A DNA stretch of 56,692 nt, taken from contig CAJTOJ010000024.1 of NCBI GenBank assembly GCA_910577665.1, positions 1 through 56,692 on the forward strand, read 5' to 3'. The notes beneath the pieces were generated by a model. It was not told the DNA's origin, did not search any database, and worked only from the letters and a program-made list of their open reading frames with translations. Shown piece by piece: positions 49,036-56,692 of the stretch. Made by a program: the position numbers and the translations under genes. Position 1 is the stretch's first letter. The number at the start of each line of letters is the position of its first letter. The DNA is from an uncultured Acetatifactor sp. (GTDB lineage: Bacteria > Bacillota > Clostridia > Lachnospirales > Lachnospiraceae).

Positions 49036-50478
49036 TTGGATAGGCAGGGTAAAGCAAGACGAAAAGACAGACCCCATACCAGAAGGAAGAGCAGACGCCC
49101 AGGAAAAGCTGCCAATCCCCCTTTTTACGGGGTGGCTCTGTTTCTTTACAAAAAAGCATGTATCGGAAAACTGCCGCTGTTTGGCTCCTGGCAGGTGGAG
49201 ACAGACTTGATGCAACTTCATCCTGGTGAAAACATTCAGTGGGTAAAGATGGATTTCTATGTGAGGAAACTGGCTCTGTCCCTATTGATTCTGGTAGTGG
49301 GAATCCTGCTGGGGGTAGCGGCGAAAATCAGTGCGGGGGATAAGGCCCTTCTGGAGGAGGGAGGGATTCTGCGGAGGGGAACCTACGAGGAAGGAGAGAG
49401 GGAGGTAGTCCTGGAAGCCCGGATCCAGGAGGACTGCCAGGAATTCCAGATCAGCCTGGCTCCCAGAGAGTTTTCCAGGGAAGAACTGGAAGAGCTGGCG
49501 ATGCAGCTTCTGGAACAGCTTCCAGAACAGATACGGGGGGAAAACCAGGATCTGGGACAAGTATACCGGGAACTGCTTCTGGAGGATTCCTATGCGGCAT
49601 ATCCCTTCTGGGTGGAGTGGGAGAGCAGTCGCCCGGATGTGGTGGGCAGCAGCGGTACGGTGGCCGTACAGAAGGAACCCATACAGGTAGCACTGAAAGT
49701 ACGGCTGTTGTGCCAGGGGTACGAATGGGAAAGCACCATGAATGTGACAGTAGCGCCACCTTCCCTGTCGCCACAGGAAGCAGAACACCTTGGGCTACAG
49801 GAATACCTGCTTGCAGAAGAGCAGAAGGGCAGGCAGCAGGAAAACTGGGCTTTGCCAGAAGAATGGAAGGGCAGGCAGATCCGGTGGCGCCAGAAGGTGG
49901 AGGACAGCAGTCTGCTGCTTTGGGCGGCAACCCTGGCGGTGGCAGTGCTGGTGTATGAGATGGCCGACCGGGACCTTCACAGCCGTTTGGAGAAGAGGCG
50001 GAGAGCCTTGAGACGGGAGTATCCGGACATTGTATACCAGCTGATGCTGTACATAGGGGCGGGTATGACCATCCGCGGTGCGTTCCAGCGGATTGCAGAA
50101 GAATATGAGAAGAAGGGAGGGAGAAGGAAGAAGACGGGAAAAGGCCAGGAGGGACTGCCAGGGTACGAGGAAATGGTATATACCTGTAGGGAACTACTTT
50201 CCGGTGTATCGGAAGGGGCTGCCTACGAACATTTCGGCAGGCGTACAGGACTACAGGAGTACATTCGGCTGAGCACTCTGCTGATGCAGAATTTGAAACG
50301 GGGAAACGGGACACTTCTGGAACGGCTCCAGGAGGAGACCCAGAAGGCCAATGAAGAGAGACTGCAGCAGGGAAGGAAACTGGGGGAAGAGGCAGGTGCG
50401 AAGCTGTTGGTGCCAATGGTACTACTGCTGGCAGTGGTTATGATCGTGTTGATGATACCGGCATTTGCTGCCATCTGA
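49036..50478 (+). CDS. TadC-like T2SSF protein with an inserted extracytoplasmic domain
   Basis: This 480-residue protein begins with a basic segment (1-70), then a transmembrane helix (about 76-95). An extracytoplasmic domain of about 190 residues follows (REVVLEARIQEDCQEFQISL..., VALKVRLLCQGYEWESTMNV), then a second helix (about 293-312). The T2SSF core comes next (about 325-450, REYPDIVYQLMLYIGAGMTIRG, then GLQEYIRLSTLLMQNLKRGNG) and a last helix (KLLVPMVLLLAVVMIVLMIP). The C-terminal half is ordinary TadC. The N-terminal domain is not part of classical TadC and is unassigned; it may contact the cell wall or pilins. The start is TTG behind GGGAGGGA. Confidence 0.8.
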   Translation: MDRQGKARRKDRPHTRRKSRRPGKAANPPFYGVALFLYKKACIGKLPLFGSWQVETDLMQLHPGENIQWVKMDFYVRKLALSLLILVVGILLGVAAKISAGDKALLEEGGILRRGTYEEGEREVVLEARIQEDCQEFQISLAPREFSREELEELAMQLLEQLPEQIRGENQDLGQVYRELLLEDSYAAYPFWVEWESSRPDVVGSSGTVAVQKEPIQVALKVRLLCQGYEWESTMNVTVAPPSLSPQEAEHLGLQEYLLAEEQKGRQQENWALPEEWKGRQIRWRQKVEDSSLLLWAATLAVAVLVYEMADRDLHSRLEKRRRALRREYPDIVYQLMLYIGAGMTIRGAFQRIAEEYEKKGGRRKKTGKGQEGLPGYEEMVYTCRELLSGVSEGAAYEHFGRRTGLQEYIRLSTLLMQNLKRGNGTLLERLQEETQKANEERLQQGRKLGEEAGAKLLVPMVLLLAVVMIVLMIPAFAAI

Positions 50479-50634
50479 CAGCCATGATGTGCTGGAGACG
50501 GCGCTTGATGCACACAGGAAAAGTAAGCACACAGGAAATGTAAGAAGGCAAATTATAAATGAAATTTGAAATGCCGTTGAAGTGACAAATAAGCAGAAGT
50601 TTACTCCCGCTTTTGGCGGGGACGGAGGATAGAT

Positions 50635-50811
50635 ATGGGCCAATTGAAGAAATTACGTCAGTTTATAAGGGAAGAAGATGGAATGGGAACTGTGGAGGTT
50701 ATCCTCATTATTGTAGTGCTGGTAGGCCTGGTGATAATCTTCAAGGACCAGATTACCAAGATTATCAATGACCTGTTTAGCAAAATCACGAAACAGACCA
50801 AGAAGATATAA
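50635..50811 (+). CDS. flp: Flp-family type IVb pilin
   Basis: The major pilin candidate: 58 residues, MGQLKKLRQFIREEDGMGTV then EVILIIVVLVGLVIIF. It has a basic leader, a prepilin cleavage context at Gly-Met-Gly-Thr-Val-Glu-Val (Glu at mature position about 5), one hydrophobic helix (about 20-37) and a Lys-rich end. It is preceded by ACGGAGG and by a small hairpin (CCCGC 50606-50610 with GCGGG 50616-50620) in a 156-base gap, the widest in the front half of the operon. That layout would allow separate control or transcript protection of the pilin. The next start is 10 bases on. Confidence 0.88.
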   Translation: MGQLKKLRQFIREEDGMGTVEVILIIVVLVGLVIIFKDQITKIINDLFSKITKQTKKI

Positions 50812-50821
50812 AGGTATGGAC

Positions 50822-52390
50822 ATGAAGAGGGTGGAAGCATATCTGACCATTTACCTTACGCTGTGTCTGACTGTGATATTGTCTCTGTACTTGATGCTGA
50901 TAGAGGGAGTGCGCAGAAATGGAGCGGGCATGGAGGCTGCCTGTGTGGCAGATGTGGGGCTTCAGAGCATCATGGCCGAATACCATAGGGAACTGTTTTG
51001 GCAGTACAATTTATTTGCCATTGATTCATCCTATGGTACAGATTTTTGCGGAAAGGCAAATACAGAGACTCATTTACGCAGATATCTGGACAGAAATCTG
51101 TCTATGGAGGATGTCCTGCAGCCTGCTTTTCCGTATAGGGATTTCCTGGCCCTGGGAGTGGATGTCGTGGAAATGACAGGGGCTTCCATTCTCACGGATC
51201 AGAGAGGAGCTGTGTTCCGTAGTCTTGCAGTGGAAGCCATACAGGATGACATAGGTCTTTCGCTTCTGGGGCAGATCCGGGACTGGCTGGAAGTTATAGA
51301 GGTAAACGGACTGGATACTGGTATCACATGGCAGGAGGCGGAACCACTTCACAGGCAGATAACAGAATTTGCAGGGGAGAGCGCGGCAACGTCCAATCCC
51401 CTGGCCCGCCTGGAGGAGAAGCGCAGGCTGGGAATCTTAGCACTTGCAGTGGGGCCAGAAGAAAGCCTGTCCCGGTATACGGTACATATGGAGGATCTGG
51501 TCATGAACCGCATGAAGCGAGGAGAGGTGAACCAGGGAAACATGGAATCCCAGGGATTCCGGGAAACGGACATATGGAATCATCTGGCGGAGCGGTTTTT
51601 GTTCCAGGAGTATCTGTTGCGCTATATGGGATACTTTGAAAAAGAATGTGGAGAGAATATGGGACAAGAGGGATCGGAAAACCGGACAGGGAGAGGAGCA
51701 ATACAGGAAATAGGGGCAGACCGAAAAGCCGGGACAGTGCAGGAAATACAGGCAGGTCAGGGAGTAAAGGAAAGGCCAGGGACACAGACGGAACATGCGC
51801 TACAGTACCAGATAGAGTATTTGATTGCCGGCAGGGAAAATGACACAGACAATCTGCGGAGTGTGGTGAATCGCCTGTGTGCCTTGAGGGAAGCTGCAAA
51901 TCTGATGTATCTGTATTCGGATCTGGAGAAGAAAGCAGAGGTACAGGCATTGTCTGTGGCGACCTGCGCCCTGTTGCTGGTGCCGGAACTTGCACCAACA
52001 CTGGAACTGGCGATCATGATGGGCTGGGCTTATGCAGAAAGTATCTATGATGTGAAATCCCTGCTGGCCGGGGGACGGATTCCCTTGATGAAGGACAGAA
52101 ACAGCTGGCATTATAGTCTGGAATCAGCTCTGTCAGGGCAGCTTGGGGATGCAGAGAAAGAAGGAAGGGGGCTTTCCTACCAGGATTATCTGCGGGTCTT
52201 TATGACCTTGACGGGAATAGATACGCTTACGGGCAGAGCGATGAACATGGTAGAGGCAGACATCCGTATGACGGAGGGAAACAGATCTTTCCGGTTGGAC
52301 GGCTGTTACAGCAGAGTCCGGTTTGAGATAAACATGAGCAGCCGTTATGGCTATCAGTACCATATAACCAGGGAAAAGGAATACAATTAA
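50822..52390 (+). CDS. DUF5702-like Tad-locus membrane protein
   Basis: This 522-residue protein has one N-terminal transmembrane helix (about residues 6-26, EAYLTIYLTLCLTVILSLYL) and a long extracellular part. It resembles DUF5702 proteins found in Gram-positive Tad loci, possibly a TadG-like surface component. Helical stretches dominate, and there is a Gln/Gly-rich insert (about 280-345). A second hydrophobic pair (about 385-415, TCALLLVPELAPTLELAIMMGW) may be membrane-associated. The start ATG at 50822 follows AAAGG by 7 bases; the ATG at 50816 is an alternative. The stop is followed by a 458-base stretch with one doubtful small gene. Confidence 0.75.
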   Translation: MKRVEAYLTIYLTLCLTVILSLYLMLIEGVRRNGAGMEAACVADVGLQSIMAEYHRELFWQYNLFAIDSSYGTDFCGKANTETHLRRYLDRNLSMEDVLQPAFPYRDFLALGVDVVEMTGASILTDQRGAVFRSLAVEAIQDDIGLSLLGQIRDWLEVIEVNGLDTGITWQEAEPLHRQITEFAGESAATSNPLARLEEKRRLGILALAVGPEESLSRYTVHMEDLVMNRMKRGEVNQGNMESQGFRETDIWNHLAERFLFQEYLLRYMGYFEKECGENMGQEGSENRTGRGAIQEIGADRKAGTVQEIQAGQGVKERPGTQTEHALQYQIEYLIAGRENDTDNLRSVVNRLCALREAANLMYLYSDLEKKAEVQALSVATCALLLVPELAPTLELAIMMGWAYAESIYDVKSLLAGGRIPLMKDRNSWHYSLESALSGQLGDAEKEGRGLSYQDYLRVFMTLTGIDTLTGRAMNMVEADIRMTEGNRSFRLDGCYSRVRFEINMSSRYGYQYHITREKEYN

Positions 52391-52471
52391 TGTCCAGGGA
52401 TGATGTTTTATGTGGGAAAAGGTAAACACAGAGAAGAAACATCAAGACACGCAAAAAGGAGGTGAGCAGAG

Positions 52472-52726
52472 ATGTCCTTTCCAGGGAACGGGATGGGCTT
52501 TCAGAGTTTTGCAGATGTTAGTTTGAAGTTGATTTTGAAACTATTGACAACCGATTATCGTATGCCTTCTCCGACCTTCCATCAAAAGAATCCGGGATCT
52601 GCCCAGTACCCGGAATCCTTCCAGGGCGGAAATCCATTTCGTCCAATCCCACAGTCCTGTTTTCTGGAGAGGATATCCCTGCTTATCTCCTGGAAACAAC
52701 GAAAGAGGGGCAGGCATCACAGGTAG
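52472..52726 (+). CDS. small hypothetical protein, doubtful
   Basis: An 84-residue frame with a very strong ribosome site (AAAAAGGAGGTGAGC) 4-5 bases before the ATG. The product (MSFPGNGMGFQSFADVSLKL...) has no recognisable motif or membrane segment and is rich in Ser, Pro and basic residues. It may be a gene that has lost its frame, or chance. The remainder of 52391-52848 shows nothing else. Confidence 0.35.
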   Translation: MSFPGNGMGFQSFADVSLKLILKLLTTDYRMPSPTFHQKNPGSAQYPESFQGGNPFRPIPQSCFLERISLLISWKQRKRGRHHR

Positions 52727-52848
52727 CAGCAGGGGCAGGAAAGGTATGGATGACGTGACGGGAAACTGGAGGCATGGTAGATAAATGGCATGGGAAAGCA
52801 GTGCAAAGGAAAGCAGTGCGACAGGATGACGGCAGGGGCAGGTAGAAC

Positions 52849-53688
52849 ATGGGAAACGAAGTGAAGAAGCAAAAGCGGAGATGTGTCATAAGTGGTATGG
52901 CAAAACAAGGTGTGGGTGGGATGCAGGAGGGAAGTATGACGGTAGAGGCAGCCATTGTATTGCCGCTGGTGTTCTTCTTCCTGCTGAACCTAAGCTGTGC
53001 CATAGAACTGATTCGGCTCCATGGGAATCTCCAACTGGCACTATGGAATACAGGAAGCAGACTGGCGGTCTATGGACATGCCAGGGAGGATGCAGAGCTT
53101 GCTCCTTTCTTTTCTGCCCTTTATATCAGGGACCAGGTACTGGACTATACAGGACAGCACTATCTGGAGCAAAGTCCTCTGGCTGGGGGAACGGACGGAT
53201 TCCTGTTCTGGAAAAACGAAGTGGGAACCACAAAAGATGAAATAGATATTGTGATGGTATACCCTGCCGCGCCATGGATTGAAGTGGCAGGCTATGAACC
53301 ATTCTGGATGGCCAACAGATACTTTGGACATATCTGGAATGGGTATGAGATTCCTGTGGATGCAGGGAGGGAAGACACATCTGCTGAGATGGTGTATGTG
53401 ACTGAGTATGGGCAGGTATACCATATGGACAGGAGTTGTACCCATCTACAGCTTTCCATCCGAACAGTAGGGACAGGGGAGGTGGACGGGCTGAGAAACC
53501 AATGGGGGAAAAAATACGCTTCCTGTAAAATGTGTGGAAAAGGAGATAAACCGGACACTTTGTATGTGGCAGAGGAAGGGGAGAGCTACCATTATGACTT
53601 GGGATGTCCGGGGTTAAAGAGGACGATACATGAGGTGTACAGGGATGAGATCCCGGGATATACCTGCTGCAGCCGTTGCCAGGGTTAG
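52849..53688 (+). CDS. TadE-like minor pilin with two C-terminal Cys/His modules
   Basis: This 279-residue protein has a basic leader, a prepilin-type site before GSMTVEAAIVLPLVFFF (Glu at the usual position) and one transmembrane helix (about 30-50), as in TadE pseudopilins. The extracellular end is unusual. Two related blocks occur: YVTEYGQVYHMDRSCTHLQL followed by CKMCG (about 185-232), and YVAEEGESYHYDLGCPGLKR followed by CCSRC (about 238-278). Each has YHxDxxCxxL plus a Cys pair and could bind metal or form disulfides. The start follows CAGGGGCAGG. Confidence 0.8.
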   Translation: MGNEVKKQKRRCVISGMAKQGVGGMQEGSMTVEAAIVLPLVFFFLLNLSCAIELIRLHGNLQLALWNTGSRLAVYGHAREDAELAPFFSALYIRDQVLDYTGQHYLEQSPLAGGTDGFLFWKNEVGTTKDEIDIVMVYPAAPWIEVAGYEPFWMANRYFGHIWNGYEIPVDAGREDTSAEMVYVTEYGQVYHMDRSCTHLQLSIRTVGTGEVDGLRNQWGKKYASCKMCGKGDKPDTLYVAEEGESYHYDLGCPGLKRTIHEVYRDEIPGYTCCSRCQG

Positions 53689-53855
53689 GGGATCCATTCC
53701 CGGAAGCGCAGCACATAAGTCTATAGGATACAAAGCAGAGGCACCTGGCGTGCAGGGTTGTTCTGGAATGGAGACGAAACCGGGAACAAGGGAAATGAGG
53801 AGTAGGAGAAAATGGAAACAGAAAAAGTGGACAACAGGAAAAACAGGGTAGGAAT

Positions 53856-54299
53856 ATGTGGATAACAATTTGCTTTATGATCTGGCTGGGTGTACTGGGG
53901 CTGATGGACATACGTTACAGAAAGGTGCCAGTCTGGCTGATGGTGGCAGGTGTCATGGCGGCAGCAGGCGTTGCACTTTACAGATACCTGGCCGGTGCAG
54001 GGGACTTTTGCGTACCGGGGGGCCTACAGAGGCTGTCTTATGATTTGGTTCCTGGCGGGATTCTTCTGGCAGTATCAATCACTACAGGAAGGACAGGTCT
54101 GGCAGATGGGATTGTGCTTCTGGCCACGGGGCTGTTTCTGGAACCGGGCGGAGGTTTTGTTGTATTTTCCCTTAGCCTGTTTGTGCTGGCATTGGTTTCT
54201 GTTGCCCTCCTTCTTCTGGGACAGGCAGGGAGAAATACGAAAATGCCATATCTTCCCTTTTTATGGGTGGCATGTGTGATACAGATAGTCTGGCTATAA
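53856..54299 (+). CDS. second A24-like prepilin peptidase, divergent
   Basis: This 147-residue membrane protein has about five helices. DIRYRKVPVWLM (about residue 18) matches the first catalytic Asp region of A24 peptidases. The second motif reads GRTGLADGIVLLATG, with GLAD where the family has GxGD, so the Asp is present but the second Gly is Ala. It may be active with altered specificity, or degenerate. The same operon already has a canonical peptidase at 45354. The start follows AGGAAT. Confidence 0.7.
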   Translation: MWITICFMIWLGVLGLMDIRYRKVPVWLMVAGVMAAAGVALYRYLAGAGDFCVPGGLQRLSYDLVPGGILLAVSITTGRTGLADGIVLLATGLFLEPGGGFVVFSLSLFVLALVSVALLLLGQAGRNTKMPYLPFLWVACVIQIVWL

Positions 54300-54374
54300 A
54301 CTTTAAACCATATGGCAGCATGCCTGGGAGTCTGTATGGGTTCTGGTTGATTCTGGTTATGTTTTATCAAAAGG

Positions 54375-54420
54375 CCCTATGCCATTCTGGCGTTGCGAAG
54401 TCAAAACGTGCACCTGGTTG
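54375..54420 (-). repeat. structured intergenic repeat, fragment
   Basis: GGCGTTGCGAAGTCAAAACG matches the outer part of the second hairpin in the copy at 5535-5645. Only a fragment, between two Tad genes. Confidence 0.35.
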
Positions 54421-54469
54421 TTTGGACAGGTTAGTAGGAAAATCACTTGACATTATAGGGAGGTATCAA

Positions 54470-55030
54470 ATGCATATGAAAACAAAAGAAAGTAGATTTA
54501 GATGTGAGGAAGGCAGGCAGAAAAGGAGTGACCAGATAGAGAGCAGCGAGAAAGGAGCCTGCAGGAAGAAATGCTGGAAACCCCATGAACCGACAATGGC
54601 AGTGGCTTCTTTTACGGCAGAAGCAGCTTTTGTCCTGCCCGTCATATTTGGCGCGTTGCTGCTAATGATCTATCTGTTTCTGTATCAATATGACAGATGC
54701 CTGCTGGAGCAGGACATGGGAAACCTTGCTTTGTGGGGAAGTACTATCCCGGTAGAATCTGCTGCGAAATGGAAACAACAATTGGAACACAGGGCATCCT
54801 CGGTCTATCAGGACAAGTATGCTGCATGGGAAACTACGGACATACATGTAGAACTGAAAAATAACCAGGTACTGGTGAAGGGAAAAGGCATACTGCATTT
54901 TCCGCTGCCGGGATGGAATATCTGGAGCCAGGAAAATGCATGGACGGCAGAAATAGTATATAAGACGGAAAGGTTATCACCAGTATTCTTTATCAGACAA
55001 TATCATAAGCTGAAAGGGGAGAGGGAATGA
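54470..55030 (+). CDS. second TadE-like minor pilin
   Basis: A 186-residue protein with a long basic leader (about 1-45), a prepilin-type segment ASFTAEAAFVLPVIFGALLLM (Glu at the pilin position) and one transmembrane helix (about 52-75). An extracellular domain of about 110 residues follows. Such pseudopilins prime or tip the Flp pilus. The ATG at 54470 follows GGGAGGT. The end overlaps the next gene by 4 bases (ATGA). Confidence 0.8.
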   Translation: MHMKTKESRFRCEEGRQKRSDQIESSEKGACRKKCWKPHEPTMAVASFTAEAAFVLPVIFGALLLMIYLFLYQYDRCLLEQDMGNLALWGSTIPVESAAKWKQQLEHRASSVYQDKYAAWETTDIHVELKNNQVLVKGKGILHFPLPGWNIWSQENAWTAEIVYKTERLSPVFFIRQYHKLKGERE

Positions 55031-56121
55031 TACAGACAGAATATATCAGGAATTTGAATTGTAATTATGAAAGGCTTCTTCTGGAAGAGAAGCCGGAGGA
55101 TAACAGGTATCAATATTGCATTCTGACCAGGGGAGGTATCCGGGGCGTGCTGCCATGTAGCTTGCGCTACATCAATGGAGCCTCGTATCTGTACTATGAT
55201 ATCTCTTCCAAACAGAATGTGTCACAGCTCTATAGTACCAGGACCATTGTCAGGGAATGGATGAAAGAATTTCTGTGGGGAGTGAGACAGCTACGACAGG
55301 AACTGGAGCGCTTTTTGCTGGATGGATGTAATGTACTCTGGTATCCGGAACATATTTTCCAGGATCTGGAGAACCCGGTTTTTTCTTTTCTGTATGTACC
55401 CTATTACAAGGGGGAGAGTAGCTTTGGAAAACTTCTGGAATTTTTTGTGGAACATATTGATTACAATGATGAGCCATTGGTGAACTGTATTTACTTCATG
55501 TATGAGCAGTGGGAGAGAAACGGGGAGGTATATCTACAGGCGCAGATTTTTGAAGATGCAAAGCTACTGGAGCAGACAGCAGGGCAGGATGAGACAGCGC
55601 AGAACAGGACAGCACAAAATGCAGCAGAATCAATGATACAGAATGGAGCAGAACAAGGAGAAGATGTCAGCAAGCAGAAGACGTTGCCAGGCACCTGTGA
55701 AAGGATGCCAGGCGTCAAGGAAAGAACAACAGATACCAGGGAAAGGATGCCAGGCACCCGGGAAAGAACAGCAGGTATTCGGGGAAGGGATACGGGTGTC
55801 AGAAATAGGAATACAGATTCCTTGAAAAATATGGCAGCTGAAAATGGCCAGGCACCCGGGCAAAAGGGAGAGGGATGGGAGACGGCAGTTTCCGTAGGAT
55901 GGCCCGGAGACCATGGCGGAAGAGAATTGGTGCGAACAGAAGAGAGAAAGGGTCTTTTTGGTATATTTGAAAACAAGAGACGAAGAGAAAAGATTCTACA
56001 TACAGAAAACGTGCAGGAGCAAGATCTGGATCTGGACCGGGGTGCATATGGCTATGCCGTGGCGGAAGAGACAAATTACATACTCAAACTTCCCACACTA
56101 CTTCCGGGAATAAAGCCTTGA
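55027..56121 (+). CDS. DUF6382-like protein, truncated by an insertion sequence
   Basis: The N-terminal domain (about 1-190: YIRNLNCNYERLLLEEKPED, then LPCSLRYINGASYLYYDISS, FFVEHIDYNDEPLVN) resembles DUF6382, which in Tad loci is normally followed by a linker and a C-terminal FHA phosphothreonine-binding domain. Here a low-complexity linker (about 190-320, repeats of RMPGTRERT) leads to the sequence AYGYAVAEETNY, after which the frame runs into the end of the IS4-type element and stops 14 residues later. The FHA domain is therefore missing and the gene is probably a disrupted allele. Confidence 0.75.
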   Translation: MIQTEYIRNLNCNYERLLLEEKPEDNRYQYCILTRGGIRGVLPCSLRYINGASYLYYDISSKQNVSQLYSTRTIVREWMKEFLWGVRQLRQELERFLLDGCNVLWYPEHIFQDLENPVFSFLYVPYYKGESSFGKLLEFFVEHIDYNDEPLVNCIYFMYEQWERNGEVYLQAQIFEDAKLLEQTAGQDETAQNRTAQNAAESMIQNGAEQGEDVSKQKTLPGTCERMPGVKERTTDTRERMPGTRERTAGIRGRDTGVRNRNTDSLKNMAAENGQAPGQKGEGWETAVSVGWPGDHGGRELVRTEERKGLFGIFENKRRREKILHTENVQEQDLDLDRGAYGYAVAEETNYILKLPTLLPGIKP

Positions 56122-56692
56122 TAAATGCCGGTTGGGATACAAACCAGTTAATCAGTTGCGTTTTTACTGCATTTGTGATTTTAATGGCCTCTGTCCTGAC
56201 CCCTTCCATAAAGATGCTGACCAGACTGGACAGGGCTGTACACAGCTCTATGTCCTGTATGTCATCACAGCACACATAGAACAGCTCGCAGATTGTCTTG
56301 GGATCATTGGCTTTCCTGCGCAGCCATTCAAGCAGTATATACCGGGTAAAGACAATGGCAGTGCTGCTTACTGTCATGTCGTAGTTGAGCCCTTGGAATT
56401 CGCTGCCCAGGCAGAGCAGGGACTTGCCGGCCCTGAAAAAGAGCTCAATGCTCCACCGGTTCCCATATAAGCGGACTACTTCGCTGTTGCTGAGACTGCA
56501 GTCAGTCGTCAGCAGGATGATGTATTCGCCCGCTTTGTTCCTGTTCCTGACGAATACAAGCTTTACTGGAATGCCGTGCTTTTTCGTTGTTACCGTGATG
56601 GAGCCGAATATATTCCCTGCCTTGTTGAATGCGACCAGCTTAGGAAATGCCTCCAAATAACCTACGCAAGCCTGTTGCAAAATTTACAGATT
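56075..56692 (-). mobile_element. IS4-family insertion sequence, left end, runs off the window
   Basis: The element starts at about 56075-56090, inside the DUF6382-like gene, and continues past the window edge. The boundary is inferred from where the host gene loses its expected sequence and the transposase frame ends (56084). The terminal repeat cannot be confirmed without the other end. Confidence 0.65.
56084..56680 (-). CDS. IS4-family transposase, C-terminal part
   Basis: The 198 residues in view include GIPVKLVFVRNRNKAGEYIILLTTD (second catalytic Asp strand) and SNSEVVRLYGNRWSIELFFRAGK, the YREK-like Y-(2)-R-(3)-E-(6)-K motif diagnostic of IS4 transposases. A helical C terminus follows. 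Reading upstream, an in-frame TAA lies at 56684-56686, and the residues just after it (QQACVGYLEAFPKL) do not look like the usual family sequence. This copy may therefore carry a frameshift near the window edge. The N-terminal part is outside the window. Confidence 0.75.
   Translation of the reverse strand: MQQACVGYLEAFPKLVAFNKAGNIFGSITVTTKKHGIPVKLVFVRNRNKAGEYIILLTTDCSLSNSEVVRLYGNRWSIELFFRAGKSLLCLGSEFQGLNYDMTVSSTAIVFTRYILLEWLRRKANDPKTICELFYVCCDDIQDIELCTALSSLVSIFMEGVRTEAIKITNAVKTQLINWFVSQPAFIKALFPEVVWEV

Overview
The window looks like chromosomal DNA from a motile, spore-forming gut Lachnospiraceae (Clostridia) with mid-range GC. The reasons are the near-universal AGGAGG-type ribosome binding sites, a BofA/DUF2508 pair, a BclA/BclB-type collagen-like protein, a SpoIID/LysM protein, Spo0A-box and sigma-K-like sites, a flagellin with FliS, and a Gram-positive Tad pilus locus. 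I cannot name a species. No rRNA, tRNA or CRISPR array was seen.

Layout. 1-418: right end of an ISL3-family insertion sequence. 706-1251: YbaK/ProX-type tRNA-editing deacylase. 1465-4317 (minus): TPR glycosyltransferase followed by a collagen-like surface protein behind a sigma-K-like promoter. 4751-9050: alpha/beta hydrolase, TraX-like membrane protein, glycerophosphodiesterase, a deleted aminoglycoside phosphotransferase and a GNAT acetyltransferase, separated by copies of a structured intergenic repeat. 9201-13423: zinc-ribbon SPFH protein, zinc-ribbon LRR membrane protein and a small membrane protein; the first of these is bracketed by ends of a MITE-like element. 13461-14693: GH29 fucosidase. 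15029-17107 (minus): SpoIID/peptidoglycan-binding/LysM protein. 17775-23413: BlaI-like regulator, RecD2 helicase (minus) and a hybrid histidine kinase. 23619-25610 (minus): anchored 5'-nucleotidase. 25949-31791: LTA-synthase-like sulfatase, DUF4358-like lipoprotein, MBOAT and DHHW proteins, probably a cell-envelope polymer synthesis and O-acetylation set. 31887-39562: HAD phosphatase, RsmA, a 1306-residue TPR/repeat/pseudo-ATPase protein and GlgB. 39739-44399: DUF6240-like protein, flagellin and FliS behind a sigma-28-like promoter. 44349-45179: DUF2508 (minus) and BofA. 45354-56121: a Tad/Flp pilus operon (prepilin peptidase, TadZ-like, TadA, TadB, TadC-like, Flp, DUF5702-like, TadE-like, second peptidase, TadE-like, DUF6382-like). 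The last gene is cut by an IS4-family element that runs off the right edge.

How it fits together. Three themes dominate: spore surface and sporulation control, cell-surface polymers and appendages, and mobile or repeat DNA that shapes gene ends. The most unusual non-coding signals are a dispersed two- to three-hairpin repeat with compensatory stem changes (about nine full or partial copies) and a 164-bp MITE-like element whose ends supply the stop codon and overlap the Shine-Dalgarno of one gene.
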